64,000 bases of DNA from Shewanella eurypsychrophilus (GTDB taxonomy: Bacteria > Pseudomonadota > Gammaproteobacteria > Enterobacterales > Shewanellaceae): positions 2,636,501 through 2,700,500 of the forward strand of contig NZ_CP045503.2 of the NCBI RefSeq assembly GCF_007004545.3. The letters run 5' to 3'. The notes under the pieces are model-generated. The model did no database searches and was not told the origin of the DNA. It saw nothing but the letters and a program-made list of their open reading frames with translations. The position numbers were made by a program, and so were the translations under genes. Shown here in pieces: positions 1 through 8,746 of the stretch (position 1 is its first letter; each line of letters starts with the position of its first letter).

Positions 1-30
1 AAAACTAAACATATCCTGCAAGAATTATCT

Positions 31-1095
31 TTACACTTTCAAATGGCCTGATTGGCTGAACTCATTTAATTGCTGTTCATATTCTGAGTAATCACCAATA
101 TTCTCCGCAATCCATTTCGGATCATAATACGTATCCAAGTAACGATCGCCAGAGTCACATAAAAGAGTGACCAGTGAGCCCGTTTCACCGTTTTTATGCA
201 TCCGTTCTGCAATTTGCAGCACACCGTATAAGTTCGTACCAGTAGATGCGCCTGCTTTACGACCAATCAGTTTTTCTAGCCAATAAATAGTCGCTACTGA
301 CGCGCAATCGGGGATCTGTTCCATATGGTCAATCACACCAGGGATAAATGACGGCTCCGCTCGGGGACGACCTATGCCCTCAATTTTACTACCATGTGGT
401 GAAGTAATCGTGTTGTCGCCACTAGTGTAATAGTCGTAAAAAACGGAATGCTCTGGATCGACCACACAGAGTTGAGTGTCTAGTTGCTGATATCGAATAT
501 AGCGACCGATCGTTGCGGATGTCCCACCAGTCCCAGGACTCATTACAATCCATTTAGGGATAGGGTGAGCTTCTCTACTCATCTGCTCAAAAATCGAGTT
601 GGCAATATTATTATTGCCTCGCCAATCTGTAGCACGTTCAGCATAAGTGAATTGGTCCATATAATGACCGTCCAATTGAGCTGCTAACCGTTCAGAACCT
701 GCATAGATCTCGCTTGAGTGGTCAACAAAGTGGCATCGTCCGCCATAAAACTCTATTTGCTGTACTTTCTTCTTTGCCGTCGTACGCGGCATAACAGCGA
801 TAAAGGGTAATCCTAATAAACGGGCAAAATAAGCTTCAGAAACAGCTGTGCTCCCTGAAGAGGACTCAATGACCGTCGTTCCCTCCTTGATCCAACCGTT
901 GCAAAGTGCGTAAAGGAATAGCGAACGGGCTAATCGATGTTTCAGGCTACCTGTTGGGTGGGTACTTTCATCTTTCAAATAGATATCAATGCCCGAAAGA
1001 GATGGAATGTCTAATTTAATGAGATGAGTATCTGCACTTCGCTGATAATCTGCTTCGATTTTAGCAATAGCTTGATTTACCCAGGAATTTTTCAT
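31..1095 (-). CDS. PLP-dependent cysteine synthase-like protein
   Basis: A 354-residue fold-type II PLP enzyme of the cysteine synthase / cystathionine beta-synthase superfamily. The PLP lysine lies in [13 protein letters not shown], a glycine-rich phosphate loop is visible as [11 protein letters not shown], and an SSSGSTA substrate-loop motif follows the lysine. Family members make or break C-S bonds of cysteine; whether this one is a synthase or a desulfhydrase cannot be told from sequence. The reading frame stays open upstream through a tRNA gene, but the start at 1095 is chosen because it gives the family N-terminus and has AGAGG about six bases upstream. It lies downstream of the tRNA-Tyr cluster on the same strand. 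Confidence 0.85.
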   Translation of the reverse strand: MKNSWVNQAIAKIEADYQRSADTHLIKLDIPSLSGIDIYLKDESTHPTGSLKHRLARSLFLYALCNGWIKEGTTVIESSSGSTAVSEAYFARLLGLPFIAVMPRTTAKKKVQQIEFYGGRCHFVDHSSEIYAGSERLAAQLDGHYMDQFTYAERATDWRGNNNIANSIFEQMSREAHPIPKWIVMSPGTGGTSATIGRYIRYQQLDTQLCVVDPEHSVFYDYYTSGDNTITSPHGSKIEGIGRPRAEPSFIPGVIDHMEQIPDCASVATIYWLEKLIGRKAGASTGTNLYGVLQIAERMHKNGETGSLVTLLCDSGDRYLDTYYDPKWIAENIGDYSEYEQQLNEFSQSGHLKV

Positions 1096-1292
1096 GATGC
1101 CTCTAGGATGTATATCTAATTGAAGTAGATAATAACGAAATTGATTTAGTCGTGGAAGCGAGAGAGGTAAATATCTTGAGCTAGAGAGTCTATCTAGAGA
1201 GGAATTAATTACTTGTAGTAACTTGTAACTGCAAATAGTGTATTTGAGAGCGCCTGGATAGGCTAGAAAACGAAGGTTTATCTGAAAGAAAG

Positions 1293-1377
1293 TGGTGGAG
1301 GGAGAAGGATTCGAACCTTCGAAGGCTGAGCCGTCAGATTTACAGTCTGATCCCTTTGGCCACTCGGGAACCCCTCC
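1293..1377 (-). tRNA. tRNA-Tyr (GTA), copy nearest the cysteine synthase-like gene
   Basis: An 85-base type II tRNA read on the minus strand. It has an acceptor stem GGAGGGG paired to CCCTCC, a genomically encoded CCA end, GTA anticodon in the loop CTGTAAA, a long variable arm and the T-loop GGTTCGAATCC. It is identical over its length to the three copies that follow, so the four form a tandem cluster transcribed towards the cysteine synthase-like gene. Confidence 0.97.
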
Positions 1378-1429
1378 ACATTTTCTCTTTATACGCATAC
1401 TCCATCATTAAGGTGAAGTATGATTTTAC

Positions 1430-1460
1430 AAAACTTAAAACTTAAAACTTAAAACTTAAA
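1430..1460. repeat. AAAACTT heptamer array, 4 copies
   Basis: Four perfect copies of the 7-bp unit AAAACTT plus a partial unit sit between the first and second tRNA-Tyr genes. The same unit is present 13 times in the next spacer, and the flanking spacer DNA is also duplicated. Confidence 0.95.
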
Positions 1461-1462
1461 GA

Positions 1463-1547
1463 TGGTGGAGGGAGAAGGATTCGAACCTTCGAAGGCTGAG
1501 CCGTCAGATTTACAGTCTGATCCCTTTGGCCACTCGGGAACCCCTCC
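1463..1547 (-). tRNA. tRNA-Tyr (GTA), second copy
   Basis: Identical 85-base tRNA-Tyr gene with GTA anticodon, long variable arm and encoded CCA. It and its downstream spacer (about 170 bp) are a near copy of the first tRNA unit, which indicates tandem duplication. Confidence 0.97.
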
Positions 1548-1599
1548 ACATTTTCTCTTTATACGCATACTTCATCATTAAGATGGGGTACGATTTTAC

Positions 1600-1693
1600 A
1601 AAACTTAAAACTTAAAACTTAAAACTTAAAACTTAAAACTTAAAACTTAAAACTTAAAACTTAAAACTTAAAACTTAAAACTTAAAACTTAAA
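1600..1693. repeat. AAAACTT heptamer array, 13 copies
   Basis: Thirteen uninterrupted copies of AAAACTT (91 bp) plus a partial unit fill the spacer between tRNA-Tyr copies 2 and 3. It is the expanded form of the four-copy array at 1430. Perfect units suggest recent slipped-strand expansion. Confidence 0.95.
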
Positions 1694-1695
1694 GA

Positions 1696-1780
1696 TGGTG
1701 GAGGGAGAAGGATTCGAACCTTCGAAGGCTGAGCCGTCAGATTTACAGTCTGATCCCTTTGGCCACTCGGGAACCCCTCC
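1696..1780 (-). tRNA. tRNA-Tyr (GTA), third copy
   Basis: Same 85-base gene with GTA anticodon and encoded CCA. The spacer between it and the fourth copy is unrelated to the heptamer spacers. Confidence 0.97.
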
Positions 1781-1863
1781 GGATATCTTTAATCTACTAC
1801 TTCTATCATTTACTGCTTTCTTTCTTTTACTACTAACTTTACCAATATCTCTATCAGTGCAAA

Positions 1864-1948
1864 TGGTGGAGGGAGAAGGATTCGAACCTTCGAAGGCTGA
1901 GCCGTCAGATTTACAGTCTGATCCCTTTGGCCACTCGGGAACCCCTCC
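1864..1948 (-). tRNA. tRNA-Tyr (GTA), promoter-proximal copy
   Basis: Same 85-base gene. It is the first of the four in transcription order and lies directly behind a near-consensus sigma-70 promoter. Confidence 0.97.
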
Positions 1949-1963
1949 TCAATTGCGGCGGCA

Positions 1964-1992
1964 ATAGTAGTCAGAATTTCTTTCAGTGTAAA
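1964..1992 (-). promoter_or_regulatory. sigma-70 promoter of the tRNA-Tyr cluster
   Basis: On the minus strand TTTACA (-35) is followed after 17 bases by TACTAT (-10), with a GC-rich TGCCGCCG stretch next to the expected start. That discriminator is typical of stringently controlled stable-RNA promoters. The -10 box lies about 15 bp from the first tRNA. Confidence 0.75.
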
Positions 1993-2072
1993 GACCAATT
2001 TGAAAAAATATCTAAAGTTCCTGTTCAAGCGGTCGATTAACTATCAACGAGTTGATTTACTGATGTTTTTTT

Positions 2073-2591
2073 ATGCGATCTAGTTCTGTTTTAATAAATG
2101 AGTCACAATTAGGCACTCGGCTTAATCACGCGATTGAATATGAGCGTCGCGGTGAATTTGCGCTTTTGTTAGCGCTATTGTCGACTGACGCGCGTGATAT
2201 GGCGCAATTTTATACAGACTCAGAAGACTCGGATATTAACGAACGTTTAAGAGCTAAGTTTGACTTACCTCAGGCAGAATGTTTGCTCTCTGATTTATCC
2301 AGTGAAACATCACCAATAGATAACAGCTCTAATTTCCATAAAGGTGGAATGAGTGCATTCTATTTGGCGCAAGCTATGCAGCCAGAAGCCATTGTCATCA
2401 GAGGTGATCAGCCGAGTTCAATGCAGAAAGTACTGACAAATTGCGATCTCGTCACTCGTCAAAAGTTCTATGATGAAAAGGTACTTGATAAGCGGGTGCC
2501 ACACTCGGTTAAATTACATACTGAGCAACTTCATTTTGTTGACCAGCTTTCTCAGCAAAGACAGATGAGCCGATTATTAGAAGCCTGCTGA
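2073..2591 (+). CDS. VC2046/SO_2500 family protein
   Basis: A 172-residue soluble protein without signal peptide or membrane segment. I match it by gene order and general character to the conserved VC2046/SO_2500 family of Vibrio and Shewanella, whose function is unknown. It starts with ATG at 2073, divergent from the tRNA-Tyr promoter. The last codons and stop fall inside a 26-bp imperfect tandem repeat, so the exact C-terminus may vary between strains. Confidence 0.7.
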   Translation: MRSSSVLINESQLGTRLNHAIEYERRGEFALLLALLSTDARDMAQFYTDSEDSDINERLRAKFDLPQAECLLSDLSSETSPIDNSSNFHKGGMSAFYLAQAMQPEAIVIRGDQPSSMQKVLTNCDLVTRQKFYDEKVLDKRVPHSVKLHTEQLHFVDQLSQQRQMSRLLEAC

Positions 2592-2629
2592 GTAGCAAGA
2601 GAGTAGAAGCCTGGTGAGGAGTAAGAGAT
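2578..2629. repeat. 26-bp imperfect tandem duplication at a gene end
   Basis: TAGAAGCCTGCTGAGTAGCA... at 2578-2603 is repeated with a few changes at 2604-2629. The first copy contains the stop codon of the upstream gene. Confidence 0.8.
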
Positions 2630-2762
2630 AGCTTATTACTTAATAGCCATAAACCTGTATGTTTATTTGAGCTTATGGATCGTAAAAACATGACGAAAGT
2701 ATCAATGTCTTAATCTTGTTAGCGTATAATTACTCAAAGGTATTTTTTGAGATTTAAACAGT

Positions 2763-3050
2763 ATGAAAAACATTCAAGATGCGCAATCTAATTTAGTCAA
2801 CGATTCATGTAACGATTGTGGTAGTTATGCTGACATTGGCGCTGTGATTGATGAGCACGACAGGTTATTAGTTATCAACCTTTTTGGTGAGCAAGCAGAT
2901 GAAAAATCAAAGAAACTGTCTGATTTAGCGTGTGCTAGGTTTGAAGACGTAAAGTGTCATGTTCAGCGTACAGGATCAGGCATTGATTTAACCATTGAGT
3001 TTGCTTTTAGTGCTGAAAAAATGATTTTTCAACTTGAAAATACCATTTGA
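2763..3050 (+). CDS. YfcZ/YiiS (DUF406) family protein
   Basis: A 95-residue small acidic protein. The C-terminal stretch FAFSAEKMIFQL matches the YfcZ/YiiS family hallmark of beta strands ending in E(A/K)MIFQL, and a CNDC cysteine pair near residue 17 precedes the conserved domain. The role of the family is unknown. It stands alone between the VC2046-type gene and the GGDEF/EAL gene. A 13-bp duplication (TTGAACACTCAAA) begins at its stop codon, around 3047-3072. Confidence 0.75.
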   Translation: MKNIQDAQSNLVNDSCNDCGSYADIGAVIDEHDRLLVINLFGEQADEKSKKLSDLACARFEDVKCHVQRTGSGIDLTIEFAFSAEKMIFQLENTI

Positions 3051-3204
3051 ACACTCAAATTGAACACTCAAATTAGAAATAATGCGAGTTGTGACGCATA
3101 TTGCCGAAACAGAACAAAATGTGTAGGCTAAAGGTTTTAAATATAATAACAATTTCAATAGATGTTTCTAACAATTAGCACAGCGTTGAAGGTGTTAAGA
3201 AGCA

Positions 3205-5412
3205 TTGAGCAAGCATTTTATGCTTCCTATTTCAGGGACCGTCGTGAATAAAAGTAAGTATCAGTACTTATTAGAGACAATCGTTAACTCTAAAGATAAA
3301 CAAGATGGCAATTTTAAGAATACCTCGGAACTGGCGACAGAGCTTCTCTGTCAACATTTAGAGGTTAACTATGTTGGTGTTTGTATTATCTCATGTGAAG
3401 ATCGTGATATGTCTCTGGTGGCTGATGCTGGCTTATTAACCTCCCTAAAATTGCGCCGTCCTATTCCTTCCGACTGTCCTAATTATATAACTGAACTAAG
3501 AAACAAACGTCTTATTGATGTCACTTGTGTTGAAAAAGATGCAAGAGTGAGTGAACTGACTTCTGTTTACTTTAATCCTAAAGGCGTTAAATCAACGCTT
3601 GATATTGCAATCAGGATAAACGGTCATTTAGAAGGGGTGCTGTATTTAGAGCGGGACTGTGTTTGGCCTTGGTCCGAGAGTGAAATACATGTAGCAACCC
3701 ATGTTGCCGATCAACTTGCACTGACTTTAGCGACACGTAATGCCGACGAAAAAGATGAACGGCTGATGCTCTTGTTGAGTGCTGATGAACAATCAGATCA
3801 GGTCAGTATCTTGATTAACCTTAAAACTGATCAAGTTGAGTATATCAATCAAGCTCATGAGTTTATTTCAGGAACACCAAAGCATGAGGTCATTGGCCAG
3901 TCTTATAAAAGGCTTGATTTTATTAAGCAAAATCCTGAAGAAGCCGATGCCGTTTTAGCTAAGATAGCTGGCGGTGTACAGGTAAAAGGCGAAAGTAAGA
4001 TAACGCGGCTTGATGGTAAAACTTACTGGTTAAGATATTCAGTTAAGCAATTTATCACAGATAGAGGCAATCATTATGCTTTGGTTAAAGCTGATGATAT
4101 TTCTGATGAAAAGCAGTATCAGGTAAATTTAGAGCGCTTAGCTTGGCGTTGCAGTTTAACTGGACTATATAATCGTGGCTATTTCAATAAAGAATTAGAC
4201 AAGACTCAATCTGGCCAGTTGATTTTAATCGACTTATGCGGCTTTAAACGTTTCAATGATACCTACGGCCATGAGAGTGGTGATGAACTATTGGTTGAAG
4301 TTGCGAGGCGATTGAAACATTTTGCCGATGTAAATAAAACTAAGCAACTTGCGCGAGTGGGAAGTGATGAATTTGCTGTGATCATACACTTGAATGATCG
4401 AGTGGAAATTGATTATCTCATTAGCAGACTTTATACCCAATTGACCCAAACAATCATTATCGGCAGGGAGCACATTCAGCCAAAACCAGCACTTGCCATT
4501 GTTGATATTGCATCAGTTGAGGAGCAATTTGTTCCTTTAGCCTGTGCGGATATAGCGATACAGTATGCCAAGAAAAAACAGGGTGATACGATTCAAGTGT
4601 TTAACAACGCTCTGCTCAATGCTTTCAAAGAAGATACGCAAATTGAAAGAGACTTACAAACCGCATTGAGAGGCCGTGAATTTGAGCTCTATTACCAACC
4701 ATTAAAAGATCTGAAGAAGAAGTCCTATATTGGTGCTGAAGCACTCATTCGCTGGCATCATCCTAAAAAAGGCATCCTATATCCTGGGGCATTTATTGAT
4801 ATAGCCGAGCAAACTGGGATGATAAATGCAATTGGCACTTGGGTGTTAGAAGCTGCATGCAAACAATTAAACTTATGGCAGCATCACCATATCGATATTT
4901 CCATGCATGTTAATGTTTCTGCTCGTCAATTCTTCAGCGGTAATCTTTTTGATCAAGTATGGAATTTGATGTCTCGTTATCGCCTTAAACCGGGTAGCTT
5001 GATCCTCGAGATCACAGAAACTGAGCTGATGGAAGATATCAAGTATGCCACTCGCTTGTGTACCGAGCTATCTGAGCTCGGTGTCGGCTTGGCCATTGAT
5101 GATTTTGGGACTGGTTATAGTTCTATGCGATATTTAAAGCAATTTCCAATCAGTAAGCTAAAAATTGACCGTTCATTTATTTCTGATCTTACAGTGAGCC
5201 GTGAAAGCCGTGAAATTGTGAGTGCGATAATCGCAATGGCAACAGCCTTAAATATCTCGCTCACAGCAGAAGGGGTTGAAACCAAAGAACAGGAAAAATT
5301 TCTATCGGATCACCTTTGTCACCAAGCTCAGGGCTTTCTTTATAGCCCAGCCCTCAGAGAGGCTGACTTCTATCAATTTATACGTAATGCCAGCCCCGAA
5401 CTATTGCACTAA
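3205..5412 (+). CDS. GAF-PAS-GGDEF-EAL protein, c-di-GMP phosphodiesterase
   Basis: A 735-residue cytoplasmic signalling protein. It has a GAF-like domain (about 25-175), a PAS domain (about 190-300), a GGDEF domain (about 305-465) and an EAL domain (about 480-725). The EAL half keeps the catalytic set EALIRW, NVSARQ, EITETE, DDFGTGYSS, KIDRSF and AEGVET, so c-di-GMP hydrolysis is expected. The GGDEF signature reads GSDEF, with the second glycine lost, so cyclase activity is doubtful and the domain may be regulatory. The start is TTG at 3205 with AAGGTG upstream; ATG at 3220 is an alternative. Confidence 0.9.
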   Translation: MSKHFMLPISGTVVNKSKYQYLLETIVNSKDKQDGNFKNTSELATELLCQHLEVNYVGVCIISCEDRDMSLVADAGLLTSLKLRRPIPSDCPNYITELRNKRLIDVTCVEKDARVSELTSVYFNPKGVKSTLDIAIRINGHLEGVLYLERDCVWPWSESEIHVATHVADQLALTLATRNADEKDERLMLLLSADEQSDQVSILINLKTDQVEYINQAHEFISGTPKHEVIGQSYKRLDFIKQNPEEADAVLAKIAGGVQVKGESKITRLDGKTYWLRYSVKQFITDRGNHYALVKADDISDEKQYQVNLERLAWRCSLTGLYNRGYFNKELDKTQSGQLILIDLCGFKRFNDTYGHESGDELLVEVARRLKHFADVNKTKQLARVGSDEFAVIIHLNDRVEIDYLISRLYTQLTQTIIIGREHIQPKPALAIVDIASVEEQFVPLACADIAIQYAKKKQGDTIQVFNNALLNAFKEDTQIERDLQTALRGREFELYYQPLKDLKKKSYIGAEALIRWHHPKKGILYPGAFIDIAEQTGMINAIGTWVLEAACKQLNLWQHHHIDISMHVNVSARQFFSGNLFDQVWNLMSRYRLKPGSLILEITETELMEDIKYATRLCTELSELGVGLAIDDFGTGYSSMRYLKQFPISKLKIDRSFISDLTVSRESREIVSAIIAMATALNISLTAEGVETKEQEKFLSDHLCHQAQGFLYSPALREADFYQFIRNASPELLH

Positions 5413-5426
5413 GTCGGTTTGAAACA

Positions 5427-5912
5427 CTACTTTAAACAACATTGTTTGAATTTTTTAGCGCTACCACACACACATTTATCATTTCGTTTTGGGTACAGGG
5501 GACTAAACTGTTGACCTTGTGTGTATAGCCAAGTGTTATTGAAAAACTCAAAGTCAGATCGTTCATGAATTGCATCTAATCCATTATCATCTTTATACCA
5601 AGCTTGAAATTCGACTTGACCATTTTTGCCCGAGGTTGATGAAGAGATGACATTCAAAGATAACCAATGATTGTGTGGAGGCCCAGACAAGTCAATGACA
5701 GTGAGGCCATTTAAAAATCCAGGATGATGAGTTGCAATTAAATAGTCATACTCTTGCATGACAAATGCACTGTAACGGCTACGCATCAGTTGCTCTGGTG
5801 TGCTGGCTTGCTTGTTTTTTAGGTGAAGTAGACCGCAACACATAGGATATAAAACAGGTGTTTCAGCCTCTTTTGCACCACATGGGCAGGGAATATTGGT
5901 ATTAGTCGTCAT
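5427..5912 (-). CDS. YchJ family SEC-C metal-binding protein
   Basis: A 161-residue protein of the YchJ family. An N-terminal CPCG...CCG zinc motif and a C-terminal SEC-C motif (CVCGSAKKFKQCC) flank an NTF2-like core containing RSRYSAF, a family signature. The start ATG at 5912 overlaps the stop of the upstream gene by 11 bases, indicating translational coupling. It converges with the GGDEF/EAL gene 14 bp away. The precise function is unknown; the SEC-C motif resembles the SecB-binding tail of SecA. Confidence 0.85.
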   Translation of the reverse strand: MTTNTNIPCPCGAKEAETPVLYPMCCGLLHLKNKQASTPEQLMRSRYSAFVMQEYDYLIATHHPGFLNGLTVIDLSGPPHNHWLSLNVISSSTSGKNGQVEFQAWYKDDNGLDAIHERSDFEFFNNTWLYTQGQQFSPLYPKRNDKCVCGSAKKFKQCCLK

Positions 5913-6471
5913 GACTCTCTGTGGGTAATGGAGAAAATTGACGGCCATAATACAGGTTTGGCGAGGGCTTTGCATTGTAGTAAAAAGGCGTTTCTGAGCG
6001 ATTATTGGTATCTACGGTCAAATACCATTTTCCGTCAGCTTTCTTTTTTGAGACATTGACAAATTTTCCAGCAAACTCACTAATCGGCTCTTCTGCTTCT
6101 GCAGCTGGATGGAACCGGATAAGGTAGTAACCTATATCAGTGGCGTTATCAATGGACATTTGGCGTTCAATCACTCTAAAGTCAACCTCAATACGGGCTT
6201 CCTTATGCTTAATTTTTCCGAAAAACTTCTTGTATAGCGCGATGATGTTTTCACGGCCCATAGTAATTTCTTTACTTTGGTTTTCAGGAATATAGCATGC
6301 ATCCTCTGCGTAGATCGTTTTGACTATATCGGCATCTAGCTCATTAAATGCTTGAGAAAACTGTGTATACAATTGATTAATTGCAATATTTTCTTCATTT
6401 TGTGCAATTGCTGGCTGCAATGCAGTCAGCAAGGTGACGAAAATGATTAGAATAGCTTTTATAAATGACAT
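5902..6471 (-). CDS. secreted SnoaL/DUF4440-like protein
   Basis: A 189-residue protein starting at the ATG at 6471 with a clear signal peptide (FIKAILIIFVTLLTALQPAIA, likely cut after AIA). The mature part resembles the NTF2/SnoaL fold of DUF4440 proteins: a helical start with FSQAFNELDADIVKTIYAEDACYI, then strands with a tryptophan-containing end (KWYLTVDTNNRS). These domains bind small ligands or act as isomerase-like enzymes, and none of that can be assigned here. It is coupled to the YchJ gene by an 11-base overlap. An in-frame start at 6504 is possible but would put charge before the signal peptide. Confidence 0.75.
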   Translation of the reverse strand: MSFIKAILIIFVTLLTALQPAIAQNEENIAINQLYTQFSQAFNELDADIVKTIYAEDACYIPENQSKEITMGRENIIALYKKFFGKIKHKEARIEVDFRVIERQMSIDNATDIGYYLIRFHPAAEAEEPISEFAGKFVNVSKKKADGKWYLTVDTNNRSETPFYYNAKPSPNLYYGRQFSPLPTESHDD

Positions 6472-6660
6472 TAAATATTTCAAGTCCACCAATACTAAAG
6501 TCACTATAATAGATGACGTTGATTATCTAAAGTTTTAGTTCTTAACAAAGTGTGTCTTACTAAGATCCTGCAGTGACCGTTAATGATCTTTTATCCTTAA
6601 GCAACGAAATGAAAGTCAAAAACCGTAAGTTCGTTAGTGAGCCTGCGAGTAGTAGTCGAC

Positions 6661-6691
6661 AACAAAGCGCTATTTAACATAGCGCTTTGTT
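6661..6691 (-). terminator. 13-bp perfect hairpin downstream of the M2 peptidase gene
   Basis: AACAAAGCGCTAT and ATAGCGCTTTGTT pair perfectly around a 5-base loop, 21 bp beyond the stop of the peptidase gene. There is no long T-run on either side, so termination is likely but not certain. Confidence 0.6.
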
Positions 6692-6711
6692 GATTCGCTA
6701 ATTATAGGTAT

Positions 6712-8550
6712 TTACCATCCACACTGACGGTTAGCCTGAGTATTTTGCTCATTTAACCAAACTTGCAATGGTGCAAAGTAATCTAAAACTGCACTAGCGT
6801 CCATTTCTGGACTGCCTGTGACTACCTTCAGCGCCTCTGGCCATGGACGACTTTGACCCATCTCAAGCATAGTATTAAGCTTACTTCCAGCGTCTTTATT
6901 ACCATAGATACTGCATCTATGAACCGGACCTTTATCTCCTGCAATATCGCACAAGGATTGATGGAACTGGAATTGTAAAATGTGCGCCAAGAAATAGCGA
7001 GTATAAGGCACATTTCCCGGTACATGATACTTAGCGCCTGGATCGAAATAGTCTTCGCTTCTTTCAATAGGGGCTTTAACACCTTGATACTTTTCTCTGA
7101 GATCCCACCAGGCTTGGTTGTATTGCTCAGGTGTTATCTCACCACTAAATACCTTCCAGCGCCACTGGTCAATCATCAAGCCAAACGGCATAAAGGCAAC
7201 TTTATCGAGTGCTTGCTTTAACAATAGGCCGATATCTTTAGAAGCATCAGGGACTTCATCTAGCAGACCAATTTGTTTCAAATAGCTAGGAGTGATGGAG
7301 AGGGCGATGGTGTCGCCTATCGCTTCATGGAAACCATCATTAGCACTATTTTTAAAAATAAATGGTTGGCCTTTATAGGCTCTTTGATAATAGTTGTGAC
7401 CTAATTCGTGATGGATCACACTAAAATCTTCTGCAGTCTTCTGAATACACATCTTGATACGAATATCATCTAAGTTATCTAGATCCCAGGCAGATGCGTG
7501 ACAAACGACATCACGATCTTTAGGTTGCACAAACAGAGAACGCTCCCAAAAAGTGTCAGGTAACTCATCAAAACCCAGTGAGCTAAAGAAACTTTCAGCC
7601 TGCTTAACCATTTTAATTTCATCATAGTTATGCTTTGCAAGTAACTCGGTAACGTCATAACCAGGATCTGCATCTTGCGGAGCAACTTTATCATAGATAT
7701 TGCCCCAACTTTGAGCCCACATATTCCCTAACAGATGAGCTGGAATGGGTCCGTTTGCTGAAACGACGTCTTCACCATACTCTTCATTTAGCTCACCGCG
7801 AACATAACAGTGTAGTGAGTCATAAAGGGGTTTGACTTGACCCCAAAGCCTATCTAATTCTGTAGAAAATTCATCGGGCTTCATATCATACTGACTACGC
7901 CATAATTCTGATAAGTTGGCATAGCCAAGATCTATAGCGCCTTCATTAGCGAGTTCTACCTCGCGTTCAAATAAAGGACGCATAGGTGTGGCAATATCTC
8001 GCCAGCCTTTCCATACTTCGAGTAATAAAGCTGGATCGCTCGATTCACCCATAATTGCAGAGAGTTCTGGTTGAGTTAAACAGCGGCCATCTTCAAAACA
8101 ATATTTTCCCTTGCCATATAGACCGTTTAATTCAGAGCTAATACTGGCAAGTTCTGCATTTTTTACAGGATCCAGTGGTGCGGGCAACACCAATGAGCTA
8201 CGCAATATGTTTAGCTTTCTTAAACTGGCGTCATCTAGTGGCAGATCGGTATATTTTGCAGCTTGGGTAGCGAGTTTGACTGACGTCGCGGTTTGCTTCT
8301 CGCCGACAGAGGCTGAAAGCGCAGCAGTATCTGCAGTGATAAAGTTACTATAAATCCATTCTGAACGATTTATCTCAATGGAGAGATCACTTAAACTCTG
8401 TTCGGCTTGTTCAATAAACTGCTGTGCTTCTTCTGTTTTAGACTGCGTCGAAGTTTGGCTGTTGTCTTGTGCAGAATTACAGCCTGAAACACCGATTGAA
8501 ATGGCAATAAGCAGTGAAAGCCGTTTAAGCTTTGGTTGAAAAAGTTTCAT
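6712..8550 (-). CDS. M2 family peptidyl-dipeptidase (ACE-like), lipoprotein
   Basis: A 612-residue zinc metallopeptidase of the M2 (angiotensin-converting-enzyme-like) family that removes C-terminal dipeptides. The zinc site is HHELGHNYYQ with a downstream EAIGD glutamate. Family segments such as YDKVAPQDADPGYDVT and KYHVPGNVPYTRYF are also present. The N-terminus has a lipoprotein signal ending at ISIGVSGC, so it is probably anchored in the periplasm or outer membrane. It is a single-gene unit divergent from psrA. Confidence 0.93.
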   Translation of the reverse strand: MKLFQPKLKRLSLLIAISIGVSGCNSAQDNSQTSTQSKTEEAQQFIEQAEQSLSDLSIEINRSEWIYSNFITADTAALSASVGEKQTATSVKLATQAAKYTDLPLDDASLRKLNILRSSLVLPAPLDPVKNAELASISSELNGLYGKGKYCFEDGRCLTQPELSAIMGESSDPALLLEVWKGWRDIATPMRPLFEREVELANEGAIDLGYANLSELWRSQYDMKPDEFSTELDRLWGQVKPLYDSLHCYVRGELNEEYGEDVVSANGPIPAHLLGNMWAQSWGNIYDKVAPQDADPGYDVTELLAKHNYDEIKMVKQAESFFSSLGFDELPDTFWERSLFVQPKDRDVVCHASAWDLDNLDDIRIKMCIQKTAEDFSVIHHELGHNYYQRAYKGQPFIFKNSANDGFHEAIGDTIALSITPSYLKQIGLLDEVPDASKDIGLLLKQALDKVAFMPFGLMIDQWRWKVFSGEITPEQYNQAWWDLREKYQGVKAPIERSEDYFDPGAKYHVPGNVPYTRYFLAHILQFQFHQSLCDIAGDKGPVHRCSIYGNKDAGSKLNTMLEMGQSRPWPEALKVVTGSPEMDASAVLDYFAPLQVWLNEQNTQANRQCGW

Positions 8551-8708
8551 CTTGTCAGTTCCCTTGTTGTTATTGTGTTGAGTATTCTATCTAAAAATTC
8601 ATTTTTTAAAAGTGGAACAAAACAAAACAACGGCTTTGGAGCTAAAATCTAGACATGCTCTACCATAGAGGGATAATTTTGTTTGACAAAATGTGAACCA
8701 GTGTTTAA

Positions 8709-8726
8709 TTTAAACGTGTGTTTAAA
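8709..8726. promoter_or_regulatory. PsrA-type palindromic operator
   Basis: TTTAAAC-GTGT-GTTTAAA is a perfect 7+7 palindrome 20 bp before the psrA start codon. It fits the inverted-repeat form (AAAC...GTTT) of PsrA sites, so autoregulation and co-regulation of the downstream fadE are likely. Confidence 0.65.
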
Positions 8727-8746
8727 ATAGAGTTAAAGGTCACGGA

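Noticed and set aside
31..1398. A 455-codon minus-strand frame running through the first tRNA-Tyr gene into the cysteine synthase-like gene
   Set aside because: The first 101 codons are tRNA and spacer sequence; the family N-terminus and ribosome site point to the start at 1095.
1430..1693. The regular AAAACTT arrays as a CRISPR or satellite locus
   Set aside because: Units are contiguous 7-mers without spacers; this is a simple tandem repeat. No CRISPR array or cas gene was seen anywhere in the window.
1695..2028. Short frames on both strands across the tRNA-Tyr genes
   Set aside because: They are translations of tRNA sequence (the [13 protein letters not shown] peptide repeats with each tRNA copy).
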